The position numbers and the translations under genes were made by a program. Of a stretch of 64,000 nt of DNA, positions 17,032 through 24,389 are shown piece after piece. The first letter of the stretch is position 1. Each line of letters begins with the position of its first letter. Source of the stretch: Lentisphaeria bacterium (GTDB taxonomy: Bacteria > Verrucomicrobiota > Lentisphaeria > Victivallales > Victivallaceae); the NCBI GenBank assembly GCA_017508385.1, contig JAFVZB010000068.1:124001-188000 (forward strand). The letters are read 5' to 3'. The notes below the pieces were generated by a model that saw only the letters and a program-made list of their open reading frames with translations, was not told the DNA's origin and ran no database searches.

Positions 17032-17397
17032 TCACACATTTTCTAAAAATTTCAAGAACTTTATTTTCTCGTCAGCAGAAAAACTATCATCGTTCAATAA
17101 TTTCGCTCTGATTTTTTCCGCGCAACTTTTGTCCTGGTTAAAAAAATTATTGCTTCCATTTACTGCGCCTACATTCATTCCACCGGAATTGTTGTTGGCA
17201 CTCCCACCCAGAGAGACGACTGCGCCAGGAAAAACCTTCATAAGCGTATCGACAGAAAGGTTCTTAGGCAAACGGGAACCGTTAATAGCATGAGCTATTA
17301 CCGAAATGGATATGCCTGTCCGTTCCTTCATTTCCTTATACGTCATACCTTGAGAATACATCTCTCTCAGCCGTTCAACAACTTCTTTCTCGTACAT
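17032..17397 (-). CDS. Repressor-like HTH protein, paralog 2 of 3
   Basis: 121 residues. HTH region GMTYKEMKERTGISISVIAH, then AINGSRLP; linker rich in Gly/Asn/Ser (GGSANNNSGGMNVGAVNGSN); C-terminal SADEKIKFLKFLENV nearly identical to paralog 1. All three share the phrase L-F/M-K-(L/V)-FP-(N/G/D)-A after the HTH. Same strand and 18 bp from paralog 1. Confidence 0.72.
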   Translation of the reverse strand: MYEKEVVERLREMYSQGMTYKEMKERTGISISVIAHAINGSRLPKNLSVDTLMKVFPGAVVSLGGSANNNSGGMNVGAVNGSNNFFNQDKSCAEKIRAKLLNDDSFSADEKIKFLKFLENV

Positions 17398-17452
17398 AAA
17401 ACCCTTCGATTTTGTTGAAAAAAATACACCTGATTATTAAAAAAACAAGTTT

Positions 17453-17797
17453 TCATTTTCTCAACACCTTGAGTACCTTTACTTTTTCAGCATCGGACAA
17501 CTCATCGGATGTGAGAATTTTATTTATAGCATCGTTGTTGTCATTCGTGGATATGCTTTTTATTTTTCCGCCGTTATTCACAACGTTAGTGAAATTCCCC
17601 CCCGAAAAAGTCAAAGTCGCATCAGGAAACAACTTGAAAAAAAAATCAAGAGAAATACCCGACACTGCTCGCTTGCCATTCAAAAGGTTGTGCATATGCG
17701 TGTACGAAATACCATATTTATCCGCCAGCTCCTTGTATGTTGCTCCGGACTCATACTCTTGCCTGAGAACTTCAATTATTTTTCTATATACGTCCAT
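17453..17797 (-). CDS. Repressor-like HTH protein, paralog 3 of 3 (operator-proximal)
   Basis: 114 residues from ATG 17797 (MDVYRKIIEVL), which has AGGAGG six bases upstream; longer frames to 17857 lack this. HTH GATYKELADKYGISYTHMHN, then LLNGKRA; FKLFPDATLTFSGGN linker; C-terminal SDAEKVKVLKVLRK. It is nearest the divergent early promoter, so it is the best candidate for the phage repressor proper. Confidence 0.75.
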   Translation of the reverse strand: MDVYRKIIEVLRQEYESGATYKELADKYGISYTHMHNLLNGKRAVSGISLDFFFKLFPDATLTFSGGNFTNVVNNGGKIKSISTNDNNDAINKILTSDELSDAEKVKVLKVLRK

Positions 17798-17828
17798 ATC
17801 ATCCTCCTGTGGCATAAGATACAGTAAT

Positions 17829-17893
17829 TTTCCACTTTTTTCCACTTTATTACACAAAAAACACTTGACTTTATCTCAAAAGAGATATACATT
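17829..17893 (+). promoter_or_regulatory. Divergent immunity-region operator and early promoter
   Basis: TTGACT (17865-17870) and TACATT (17888-17893) are 17 bp apart, a good sigma-70 promoter toward the early genes. The spacer is a perfect inverted repeat, TATCTC-AAAA-GAGATA (17872-17887), ideally placed for repression. Just upstream TTTTCCACTTT occurs twice in direct orientation (17829-17850), a possible second operator. Confidence 0.75.
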
Positions 17894-17921
17894 ATTATAG
17901 CAACTAAAAAAAAGGAGAAAA

Positions 17922-18119
17922 ATGAAAAAACAACTATCAATCTGGGCTACCCAGGAAGAAGTCGCAAAACTTGAGCTGATAAGGAACTTCCACAAAAGAA
18001 ATACTTTATCAGACACCCTGAGACACCTTATTAACAGCGAACATGAAAAAATTTTTCTTAAAATCATCTCAAATGAGACAAACAATGAAGAAATCAACAG
18101 CTTTTCCCAAGGCAAATAA
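17922..18119 (+). CDS. Small ribbon-helix-helix-like early regulator
   Basis: 65 residues, first rightward gene after the operator, with AAGGAG seven bases upstream. The pattern QLSIWATQEEVAKLELIRNF followed by TLSDTLRHLI fits an Arc/MetJ-type ribbon-helix-helix fold. By position it is the Cro-like or early control protein. Residues after 45 are polar and unrecognised. Confidence 0.6.
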   Translation: MKKQLSIWATQEEVAKLELIRNFHKRNTLSDTLRHLINSEHEKIFLKIISNETNNEEINSFSQGK

Positions 18120-18169
18120 TTCACTTAGAAAATGGCACAGCCATGAAAAAGAACCATAAAACAGAAACA

Positions 18170-18198
18170 GCCATCTGTATGGAAAAGGCTGATGCACC
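18170..18198. repeat. 29-bp direct repeat, copy 1
   Basis: Exact match to 18646-18674. This copy lies in the 115-bp gap between the ribbon-helix-helix gene and the next gene, where a short unassigned frame (from 18143) reads AICMEKADAPKV. Confidence 0.95.
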
Positions 18199-18234
18199 AA
18201 AAGTAAACACAATCCACAAAAGGAAACCACCATT

Positions 18235-19017
18235 ATGCAGGAAGAGAGAAATTACATGGTACCATTGTCGCGTGATGAGTTGCTTACGGCTGCCGAAATT
18301 GCCGCTATGCTCACAAATGCGATCGAAGAGAAAAAAGCTGTATTCATTGCACAGCGCAACGAGTTCAGAGAAAGTATAAAAAGCCTGAATGAAGAACTCA
18401 GAAATCAACTTGATAAATTAAGCAGCAAGCGTGAACTCCGACTGGTCACGCTTGACATCGAATATAATACTCCCGAAGAGGGAAAGAAAACTATTATGGA
18501 TGCCAAAACCGGTGTAGTATATGACATTGTCGCCATGACCGATGAAGATAAAGAAAACCTTTTTGCGCAGCCGCTTCAAAATGAAAGTGATGATTCAGTC
18601 AGGCGCAGACGTGGCATTCCGGAATGGCAAGGCAACCCGATGAGTGCCATCTGTATGGAAAAGGCTGATGCACCGGAAGTATGCGCAGTCTGCAAAGAGT
18701 GCCATAGCGTGCTGCATATCGATCGGGAAAAGCCAATATGTGGAAATTGCCGTGAACGCAAAAACAAACCAAACCTCGAGGCCATCGAGAGACTGAAAAA
18801 CTATTGGAACAGCCGCGGCAGCACAGCGCCTAAATTCAGAGCTGCATTCGGTCACGGATGCAGTTCCCCAAAAAGAGACACCACTTGCTTCCGCTTCATG
18901 CTGCCATCCGGCAGCTGGGGAAATCCGGTGTACCTTGCCGGAGATTATACATATACAGGCAGTCAAGCTGAGTCATATTACCGGGAACTCAAAAAGGAAG
19001 GATGGGCAGAGGGATGA
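18235..19017 (+). CDS. Phage early protein with zinc-ribbon motif
   Basis: A 260-residue protein, function unrecognised. The N-terminal 80 residues are helical/coiled coil (ESIKSLNEELRNQLDKLSSK). A treble-clef or zinc-ribbon-like cluster CAVCKEC...CGNC sits at about 150-175. The C-terminus has CSSPKRDTTCFRF and ends in ELKKEGWAEG. AAAGGA precedes ATG 18235; M8 (18256) is an alternative. The stop overlaps the next ATG (ATGA). Confidence 0.55.
   Translation: MQEERNYMVPLSRDELLTAAEIAAMLTNAIEEKKAVFIAQRNEFRESIKSLNEELRNQLDKLSSKRELRLVTLDIEYNTPEEGKKTIMDAKTGVVYDIVAMTDEDKENLFAQPLQNESDDSVRRRRGIPEWQGNPMSAICMEKADAPEVCAVCKECHSVLHIDREKPICGNCRERKNKPNLEAIERLKNYWNSRGSTAPKFRAAFGHGCSSPKRDTTCFRFMLPSGSWGNPVYLAGDYTYTGSQAESYYRELKKEGWAEG
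18646..18674. repeat. 29-bp direct repeat, copy 2 (coding)
   Basis: Exact copy of 18170-18198, here coding AICMEKADAPE just before the zinc-ribbon cysteines, in the same reading frame as the short upstream frame. Confidence 0.95.
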
Positions 19018-19274
19018 CAACACCAGAACTTACGGAAATTTTTTCAGGCGTGGCAGCTGCACTTGAAGAGCGCATAATGCGAAACTTCACGGTAATGCCG
19101 ACCTTGACGCTCGAGCAGGCAGCCAAAGAGATCGGAGTGAGTACTGAAACCATGCGGAAGCTTTGTAAGGATAAACGCATTCCGCACATCAAAATGGACC
19201 GTGAATACCGGATTAGACCGGCAGATATAAACAATTTCCTTGAGAGCAGATACGAGAAAGGAGCATCCAAATGA
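19014..19274 (+). CDS. Excisionase/HTH_17-like DNA-binding protein
   Basis: 86 residues from ATG 19014 (an alternative start at 19002 adds four). The C-terminal half is a MerR/excisionase-type helix-turn-helix: LTLEQAAKEIGVSTETMRKL followed by RIPHIKMDREYRIRPADINN. It could be the excisionase counterpart of the integrase or an early regulator; it lies far from the attachment sites. ATGA junctions on both sides. Confidence 0.68.
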   Translation: MTTPELTEIFSGVAAALEERIMRNFTVMPTLTLEQAAKEIGVSTETMRKLCKDKRIPHIKMDREYRIRPADINNFLESRYEKGASK

Positions 19275-19420
19275 ACATCTACGGAGCAAATTACCACAGA
19301 AAACAGCGAGACAAATCCGCCCAGACCGCAGCCTTGATACTGGTCGGTATTATCGCTCTTAGTATGCTGTTCTCACTGTTCGGCTTCATTTTTGGAATAA
19401 TCGCAATGTGCTGCAGGTAA
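19271..19420 (+). CDS. Short membrane protein (49 aa)
   Basis: Frame starting ATG at 19271, overlapping the previous stop (ATGA). A basic N-terminus (RKQRDK) is followed by one strong membrane helix, AALILVGIIALSMLFSLFGF and onward, ending CCR. No family recognised; it fits the tightly packed early operon. Confidence 0.55.
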   Translation: MNIYGANYHRKQRDKSAQTAALILVGIIALSMLFSLFGFIFGIIAMCCR

Positions 19421-19424
19421 GGAA

Positions 19425-19607
19425 ATGAGTGAATTCTGCCGCAAATGCCTTGCGGGAAACGAACCTGAGGTAAAAATAAATCAGCTTGCGCCCCCTCCTG
19501 AAGGATGCTGCATCATCTGTTGGGTGCGTTACGGCAAATTCGTTCCGGCTTGCAAGACTCTTGGCGAATTATCAGTCAACAATAAGGGCACAAAAAATGA
19601 GCAATGA
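19425..19607 (+). CDS. Small cysteine-rich protein
   Basis: 60 residues with CRKC near the N-terminus and CCIIC in the middle, a likely zinc knuckle. AAGG lies close before the ATG. The stop overlaps the next gene's start by 11 bp. Function unknown. Confidence 0.5.
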   Translation: MSEFCRKCLAGNEPEVKINQLAPPPEGCCIICWVRYGKFVPACKTLGELSVNNKGTKNEQ

Positions 19608-20181
19608 GAATTCAAGAATAACGTTCTTTCTCTCATTTGTGCGTGCGATCGACTCCGGTTGCCGCACCGATGCAGAGAAAGGCAAATTGTACTCAGCAAT
19701 AACACACTACGCATTCTACGATGAAACGCCGGAGCATCTTCCGGAGCATCTTTCCGCTCTTTTTGAGCTGATAAAGCCTGTTTTTGATGCGGCACAAGCG
19801 CGAAAAAGGAAACGAACAAAAACCGAACAATGTTCGCACAATGTCAGCGCAGAAGCGGAACAAAATCAAAACAATGTTTGTACTTCCTCTCTAAATGATA
19901 TCCATACTCCATTATCTATTAATCCCAATACATCTGTATCGGTATATCCCGGTACAGTTGGCGAGATATTGGCAGAGGCGGAAAAAGCAGGCTGTGTAAT
20001 GTCGGAAGAAGAGGCAGAGAAATACTTCGTCTGCCGGATGTCCACCGACTGGATCGATGCAAGCGGCCGCAAAATCCCGCGCAGCCGCATAGGCTACGAT
20101 CTCAAACGATGGATGCTGAACAAACAGTCCAGTTCCGGAACCACAAAACAGAGAGAGGTGAAATATGTCCCGGAGTTCTGA
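19597..20181 (+). CDS. DUF6291-like phage replication protein
   Basis: 194 residues from ATG 19597. The N-terminal part (FFLSFVRAIDSGCRTDAEKG, then LYSAITHYAFYDETPE and LSALFELIKPVFDAAQARKR) follows the DUF6291 pattern seen in phage replisome-organiser-type proteins. A polar linker with many Gln/Asn leads to a C-terminal winged-helix-like part (YFVCRMSTDWIDASGRKI). It lies directly upstream of a DnaC-like loader, the usual initiator-loader pair. Origin binding is inferred. Confidence 0.65.
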   Translation: MSNENSRITFFLSFVRAIDSGCRTDAEKGKLYSAITHYAFYDETPEHLPEHLSALFELIKPVFDAAQARKRKRTKTEQCSHNVSAEAEQNQNNVCTSSLNDIHTPLSINPNTSVSVYPGTVGEILAEAEKAGCVMSEEEAEKYFVCRMSTDWIDASGRKIPRSRIGYDLKRWMLNKQSSSGTTKQREVKYVPEF

Positions 20182-20893
20182 AAACGTGACAAAAACTTTT
20201 CTTCTTGTTTGTCCTGATTGCAAAAAGACCTACCCCTTAACTGTGACTTGTGAACCAGACTTTATGTGTTTGAATGATGGTGACAGGATACTTTGTACTC
20301 CATGCGGTACTGCGAGACGTGCAGCCGAGCAGCTCAGACACGCAGCCAACCAAATGCTGCAGAGAATCAATGCTGCAGGAATACCGCCCGAATTCCGCAA
20401 CTATGACCCGGAAAGGGGAAATCCTGCGATGCTTGAGTGGATTGCTTCAAACAGTGAAAAAAACATTCTGCTTATGTCAGAAGTCAATACGGGCAAAACA
20501 AGAGCACTTTGCAAAGTTCTTCTCGATGCCGTCAAAAGCGGAATACATTGCCGCTATGCCGACTTTGTGGATTTGTCGTCCGAGTATTCCGGAGCCAAAA
20601 AAGAAAGCACCACGGCAGCGCAAAGAGTACTGAAACGGATTTTGCGCAATTATGATATTCTGTTTGTCGATGACATTGATAAACAGAAGTTGACCGAGAC
20701 CACTGGAGAGCTGCTGTACAAAATTTTCAATGCCGTCTATTCAGGAACCGCCCGCTGCCGGATCTGGGCGACAATGAACCACAGCGGCGTGGAATTCATG
20801 AAACGTTTCGAGAATGCCGACCAGGGAGCAGCAGTTCTGAGCAGAATTGAGCGCATGATGACTGATGCTCGTTTTGCCGTAAAACATTTTTGA
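20165..20893 (+). CDS. DnaC-like replicative helicase loader
   Basis: A 242-residue AAA+ ATPase with an N-terminal zinc ribbon (CPDCKKTY and CTPCG), a P-loop written SEVNTGKT (so the leading glycine of GxxxxGKT is not kept), Walker B ILFVDDID, and a sensor-like WATMNHS. AAA+ loaders of this size with an N-terminal Cys cluster deliver the host helicase DnaB to the phage origin. It overlaps the replication gene by 17 bp. Dependence on the host helicase fits the absence of phage polymerase genes. Confidence 0.78.
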   Translation: MSRSSENVTKTFLLVCPDCKKTYPLTVTCEPDFMCLNDGDRILCTPCGTARRAAEQLRHAANQMLQRINAAGIPPEFRNYDPERGNPAMLEWIASNSEKNILLMSEVNTGKTRALCKVLLDAVKSGIHCRYADFVDLSSEYSGAKKESTTAAQRVLKRILRNYDILFVDDIDKQKLTETTGELLYKIFNAVYSGTARCRIWATMNHSGVEFMKRFENADQGAAVLSRIERMMTDARFAVKHF

Positions 20894-20900
20894 GGTAAAA

Positions 20901-21059
20901 ATGACAGACCAAGCTAAAATAAAAGCCATGCAGGAAATGCTTGAGGCGGTGATTACAATTAACGAAGTTATTACCGGCATTCATAATTTACCGATACTTG
21001 AAAAACTCAACAGAGAAATAAAAAGCGAACTATCGATAATCCAATCCGACAAGGAGTAA
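20901..21059 (+). CDS. Short early protein (52 aa)
   Basis: ATG 20901 preceded by TGAGGTAAAA; the frame MTDQAKIKAMQEMLEAVITI continues to SIIQSDKE. Probably all helical; no family recognised. AAGGAG at its end serves the following gene. Confidence 0.5.
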   Translation: MTDQAKIKAMQEMLEAVITINEVITGIHNLPILEKLNREIKSELSIIQSDKE

Positions 21060-21061
21060 AA

Positions 21062-21370
21062 ATGGAAGAAAAATTATTTTTGATGATGGCAGCCGTGCGG
21101 ATCCAAAAAGTCTGGTACAGATTAACGCTCACCGCCAGCTGCAAGAGAGAGCTCTGTAAAAGAACGGTTGAAAAACTCAGCCGGATACTATCGAGAACAA
21201 AACAGCCGGCAAGAGAGCTGCACTTGAATTGGGGAGCAATAATCAACAACGGCGAAAGGATCGGCAGCTATTTCATCCGGAATATCGAAAGTAAAAACAC
21301 CGAAAAAGCAGAACGCTTTGAACCTGTACTTCCGGCTGACCGCGCACAGAAGGAGTTGAAAGATGAGTGA
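21062..21370 (+). CDS. Early operon hypothetical protein
   Basis: 102 residues, basic and helical (RIQKVWYRLTLTASCKRELC near the N-terminus). AAGGAG lies before the ATG and the stop overlaps the next start by 8 bp. No family recognised. Confidence 0.5.
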   Translation: MEEKLFLMMAAVRIQKVWYRLTLTASCKRELCKRTVEKLSRILSRTKQPARELHLNWGAIINNGERIGSYFIRNIESKNTEKAERFEPVLPADRAQKELKDE

Positions 21371-21602
21371 TAACAAACAAAAACTGGAATTTGATGATAT
21401 GATCGCAAATAACATGGTTGCTGTACTGATTTCAGAGACAAGTAGACTTTGTGGTAAAATATCTGCTATTCACGACAGTATAAACTTCGATAAACTTACA
21501 GAACACAAAAGAAATGAAATACTGAACATAGAACACCACTTAGCCTCTGCATTGATGCATTTGCAAGAATACTTCATGATTAGAAAGGAACAGAGCAAAT
21601 GA
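21363..21602 (+). CDS. Early operon hypothetical protein
   Basis: 79 residues, acidic and helical, no signature. AAGGAG precedes the ATG; start and stop overlap both neighbours. Confidence 0.5.
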   Translation: MSDNKQKLEFDDMIANNMVAVLISETSRLCGKISAIHDSINFDKLTEHKRNEILNIEHHLASALMHLQEYFMIRKEQSK

Positions 21603-21856
21603 TTATAATTACTTTCCGAGATATAGTTGGCTTAATCCTGCTTGGACTCATAGTAACGCCCTTTGTATTGCTGCTTCTATGGCTGGGCATCAAAGATGTT
21701 TTTGCTGTGATCAGACTGAAAAAGCGGGGGTTCAGCAGAGTTGACAGAAGTTGTGAATATATGTTGCACTGTGGAGCTTACGATACCGGATTTTGCACTC
21801 GGATTAATGGAAACGAATGTAAATTTCACCCGAAATATAAGGAGCAGACCAAATGA
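21599..21856 (+). CDS. Membrane-anchored small protein
   Basis: 85 residues with one N-terminal membrane helix (IVGLILLGLIVTPFVLLLLW) and a cytoplasmic tail with cysteines (CEYMLHCGAYDTGFCTRING). AAGGAACAGAGCAAATG start; ATGA junction with the following gene. Confidence 0.5.
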   Translation: MIIITFRDIVGLILLGLIVTPFVLLLLWLGIKDVFAVIRLKKRGFSRVDRSCEYMLHCGAYDTGFCTRINGNECKFHPKYKEQTK

Positions 21857-22158
21857 GTATCTGTTACGATTGCACCAAAAAAAGAACTTGCAGAAACAAG
21901 CCTATATGGCACACTGGATGCAGAAAATATGAGGGTAAAAAATACTGGCGTGTGACATTGGACAAGTGGCAAGATTTTTATGCCATAGCAGAAACCGCTT
22001 CAAAAGCAAAAGGGGCTATGTGGGCGGCAATCCAAAAGGAAGAGGAATATGAATACTACAAAACATCGTTTTATGATTTTGTCCATAGCGGATTGTACGT
22101 TATGCAGGTTGACCGTTTTACATACGATTGCCATAAAGAAAATGGGTGGTGTGTATGA
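21853..22158 (+). CDS. Cysteine-containing early protein
   Basis: 101 residues. N-terminal CYDCTKKRTCRNKPI...TGCRKY could bind zinc; the rest is rich in Trp/Tyr. No family recognised. It ends in an ATGA junction with the ASCH gene. Confidence 0.5.
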   Translation: MSICYDCTKKRTCRNKPIWHTGCRKYEGKKYWRVTLDKWQDFYAIAETASKAKGAMWAAIQKEEEYEYYKTSFYDFVHSGLYVMQVDRFTYDCHKENGWCV

Positions 22159-22532
22159 AAACAGCAATTATCAGCATCAAGCCGGAGTTTGTTGACAAGA
22201 TTTTCAACAGAGAAAAGTGGTGGGAACTGCGGAAACAAAAAATAAACGCAGATCACTTTATTGTTTACGCTACTGCTCCGGTAAAAATGGTTGTAGGACA
22301 TTTCTTTTGCGATGAGGTAATCAAAGACACTCCAAACAGTCTTTGGTTTTGGTTGCGTGGATTTTGTATCAAGCACCGTGATTTTGATGCTTATTTCAAG
22401 GGCAAGGATTTTGGTTATGCTCACAAGATTGTCCGTCCGCAGTTGTTTCCGAAGCCGTTACCAATTACGCATTACGGCTTAAAAAGACCGCCGCAGAGTT
22501 TTTGTTATTTGAAAGAGGATATTGAAAGATGA
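22155..22532 (+). CDS. ASCH-domain protein
   Basis: 125 residues from ATG 22155. The N-terminus TAIISIKPEFVDKIFNREK followed by WWELRKQ is the hallmark of the ASCH/PUA-like fold (strand, helix with E-R-K). Such domains bind RNA or modified nucleotides, and small ASCH proteins are common in phages. Exact ligand unknown. Confidence 0.68.
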   Translation: MKTAIISIKPEFVDKIFNREKWWELRKQKINADHFIVYATAPVKMVVGHFFCDEVIKDTPNSLWFWLRGFCIKHRDFDAYFKGKDFGYAHKIVRPQLFPKPLPITHYGLKRPPQSFCYLKEDIER

Positions 22533-22795
22533 CTACTGATGAACTGAATAAACAATATGATAATTTGCTCCGCAAAGAGGGATATATTAAGGGAATGTTT
22601 GCCATTGCAAATATGATTGAAAAATTTCTTCCCAAACTGCAAAAATTGAACGGAAAACAATGTTGCACAGTTCTGTTGGAATCCATCCGTGAACAGGCAA
22701 AAGAACGCAAAAAAGAGTGCGAAAAAGAAAGAAGTGAAATACAGAATATCGCAACTCAAGAACTGATCTCTGAATGGGAGGATAAGGAAGAATGA
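22529..22795 (+). CDS. Coiled-coil early protein
   Basis: 88 residues, mostly charged helix (EQAKERKKECEKERSEIQ). ATGA overlaps on both sides. No family recognised. Confidence 0.48.
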   Translation: MTTDELNKQYDNLLRKEGYIKGMFAIANMIEKFLPKLQKLNGKQCCTVLLESIREQAKERKKECEKERSEIQNIATQELISEWEDKEE

Positions 22796-23046
22796 ATAAA
22801 CCTGTTTGCCTTTTCTGCGGCAGTGATAAACTGAAATTTTCCACCCGGATTTCAGGAGGGTACATACGGCATTACATCGGACAGTTTCATTGTTTGAAGT
22901 GCGGAGCACGTTCACCGATTGTCAACAGTCGCAAGATGGACTTTCGAGCACACCTTACGCAAGCGGAAGAAATGGAACTGCAAAAACAAGCCTTGCAAGC
23001 GTTTCAGCCACGCAAGGAAGATAAACAAGAGGATGATTTGATATGA
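22792..23046 (+). CDS. Lar-like zinc-ribbon protein
   Basis: 84 residues with CLFCGSDKL near the start and CLKCGARSP about 30 residues later, the CxxCG...CxxCG layout of the Lar restriction-alleviation and related phage zinc-ribbon proteins. If the similarity is functional it would temper host type I restriction; that is inference from the pattern only. Confidence 0.5.
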   Translation: MNKPVCLFCGSDKLKFSTRISGGYIRHYIGQFHCLKCGARSPIVNSRKMDFRAHLTQAEEMELQKQALQAFQPRKEDKQEDDLI

Positions 23047-23465
23047 GCAACATACATAAAGACGATATTGTCGAGTTCTTTCACGAAAACGGTGAAAGAG
23101 GATATGGTTATGTAATTCAAGTTCATCAAACAGATGCTATTGATGCCCTTGTTGTTGCGGTGTTAGACGCATACGGAAAAATCCTAATGATACCCCGTCA
23201 CCGGGTAAAAGAAACTTGGCGTAATCTCAGAGGTTATGTGACAGACTGTCAAATTCTGCAAGCGGAGGTGGAGCGGCTGAAAGAAGAGCGTGAAAACGCC
23301 TTTATGATTTGTCGGCAACTTGATTGGCTTTATAGTGAGGAAAACGAAAATGCAAGAATGTGGGAGTTGAAAATAGGTGGTCTTTCGCCGTCAGAATGGA
23401 TGTGTGATATTGTTAGAAAAGCAAGAGAAATTATCGGTAACATTCACGAGGAGCAGACCAAATGA
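23043..23465 (+). CDS. Early operon hypothetical protein
   Basis: 140 residues. An SH3-like N-terminus (KDDIVEFFHENGERGYGYVI) then a helical segment (QAEVERLKEERENAF). ATGA overlaps with both neighbours. No family assigned. Confidence 0.5.
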   Translation: MSNIHKDDIVEFFHENGERGYGYVIQVHQTDAIDALVVAVLDAYGKILMIPRHRVKETWRNLRGYVTDCQILQAEVERLKEERENAFMICRQLDWLYSEENENARMWELKIGGLSPSEWMCDIVRKAREIIGNIHEEQTK

Positions 23466-23548
23466 GCAGCGGAGATATTATTTCATTAGTGATTATTATT
23501 CCAGCCGTGTTTTTACTGTTTGTGTTTTTGGGAGATGGAGAATGCTGA
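23462..23548 (+). CDS. 28-residue membrane microprotein
   Basis: ATG 23462 overlaps the previous stop (ATGA) and follows GAGGAGCAGACCAA. The product MSSGDIISLVIIIPAVFLLF continues VFLGDGEC and is almost entirely one membrane helix; the end overlaps the next gene by 7 bp. The packed context supports real translation. Confidence 0.45.
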   Translation: MSSGDIISLVIIIPAVFLLFVFLGDGEC

Positions 23549-23772
23549 TCCACATCTGCATCGACATTCCCGGCACCGGATTATGCGCAATAATAGACCG
23601 CCACAACTGTACTGCCGAGCTGTTCTGCGGAATGTACTGGGCAGTCAAAAAAATGTGGAAATACGAAACTGGAATATCTGTTGAGCCGATATTTGCCGGT
23701 GGCTTTGTTTACATCGACGACAACGGCAGTTGCCGCCGCAGAATAGGGAGCTATCGCTTATGCCAGGGATGA
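23542..23772 (+). CDS. Small early protein (76 aa)
   Basis: ATG 23542 (MLIHICIDIPGTGLCAIIDR), with GGAGATGGAG just upstream. Beta-rich with several cysteines, ending RRRIGSYRLCQG. Overlaps the second recombinase gene by 13 bp. No family recognised. Confidence 0.5.
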   Translation: MLIHICIDIPGTGLCAIIDRHNCTAELFCGMYWAVKKMWKYETGISVEPIFAGGFVYIDDNGSCRRRIGSYRLCQG

Positions 23773-24389
23773 GATCACTTCCATTGCCGGAAGTCCTGCA
23801 GTTGCTCGATGAACTTCCTGCCAAATATGCCTGCCTGGCTGCAATAGGCGTAACGACAGGCTGCAGGATTACCGAATTGCTTTTGTTGCAGCGGCATGAT
23901 TTATTGGAGCGTGATGGAACATTAAAAAGGGAAATCGCCTTTGTAAAACTGAAATCGAAAAAACTGATCCACCGCAAAATGATGATTCCCGAGGATTACC
24001 ATCCGTACATTCTGCGCCATCTGCAGGAAGAGGAGCAGCGTGGCTACGATATGCCGCACAACTATGTTTTCCGCGGCAAACTTGGCAAGCCGCTGTCACG
24101 GATAACAGCATATAACAGATTTCGCCGGCTGCTTGGCAGTGGATACGGAACACACTGGATGCGAAAAACTTTTGCTCAGTCACTTTTCGGATTCTTCCTT
24201 CAGGAAAACCCGAGAGACCCGATGCGCGCCTTGGATCTGACCCGGCGTGCTCTCGGGCATGAGCGACTGGATACGACAGTGAAGTATCTTGGAATACGCG
24301 AAGAAGCAATAGCAACGGCACAAAACAGTGTTTTTAACATAAGGAAAATCAAAAGTGAACAAAGAACCCCTGCGCGTAAACGTTTATAA
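23760..24389 (+). CDS. Second tyrosine recombinase (catalytic domain only)
   Basis: 209 residues from ATG 23760. It carries a full recombinase catalytic set: R36 (TTGCRITEL), K65-68 region (KLKSKK), H132 and R135 (THWMRKTFA), H167 (LGHERLD) and nucleophile Y176 (VKYLGI). There is no arm-binding or core-binding N-terminal domain, so it is about half the size of a normal integrase. It lies near the end of the early operon, 8 kb from the attachment site. Possible roles: resolving genome multimers, controlling integrase, or moving another element. Confidence 0.8.
   Translation: MPGMRSLPLPEVLQLLDELPAKYACLAAIGVTTGCRITELLLLQRHDLLERDGTLKREIAFVKLKSKKLIHRKMMIPEDYHPYILRHLQEEEQRGYDMPHNYVFRGKLGKPLSRITAYNRFRRLLGSGYGTHWMRKTFAQSLFGFFLQENPRDPMRALDLTRRALGHERLDTTVKYLGIREEAIATAQNSVFNIRKIKSEQRTPARKRL

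Noticed and set aside
20462-20700. DnaC-like protein as inactive ATPase because its P-loop reads SEVNTGKT
   Set aside because: GKT and Walker B (VDD) are intact; phage loaders tolerate changes at the first glycine, so inactivity is not supported.
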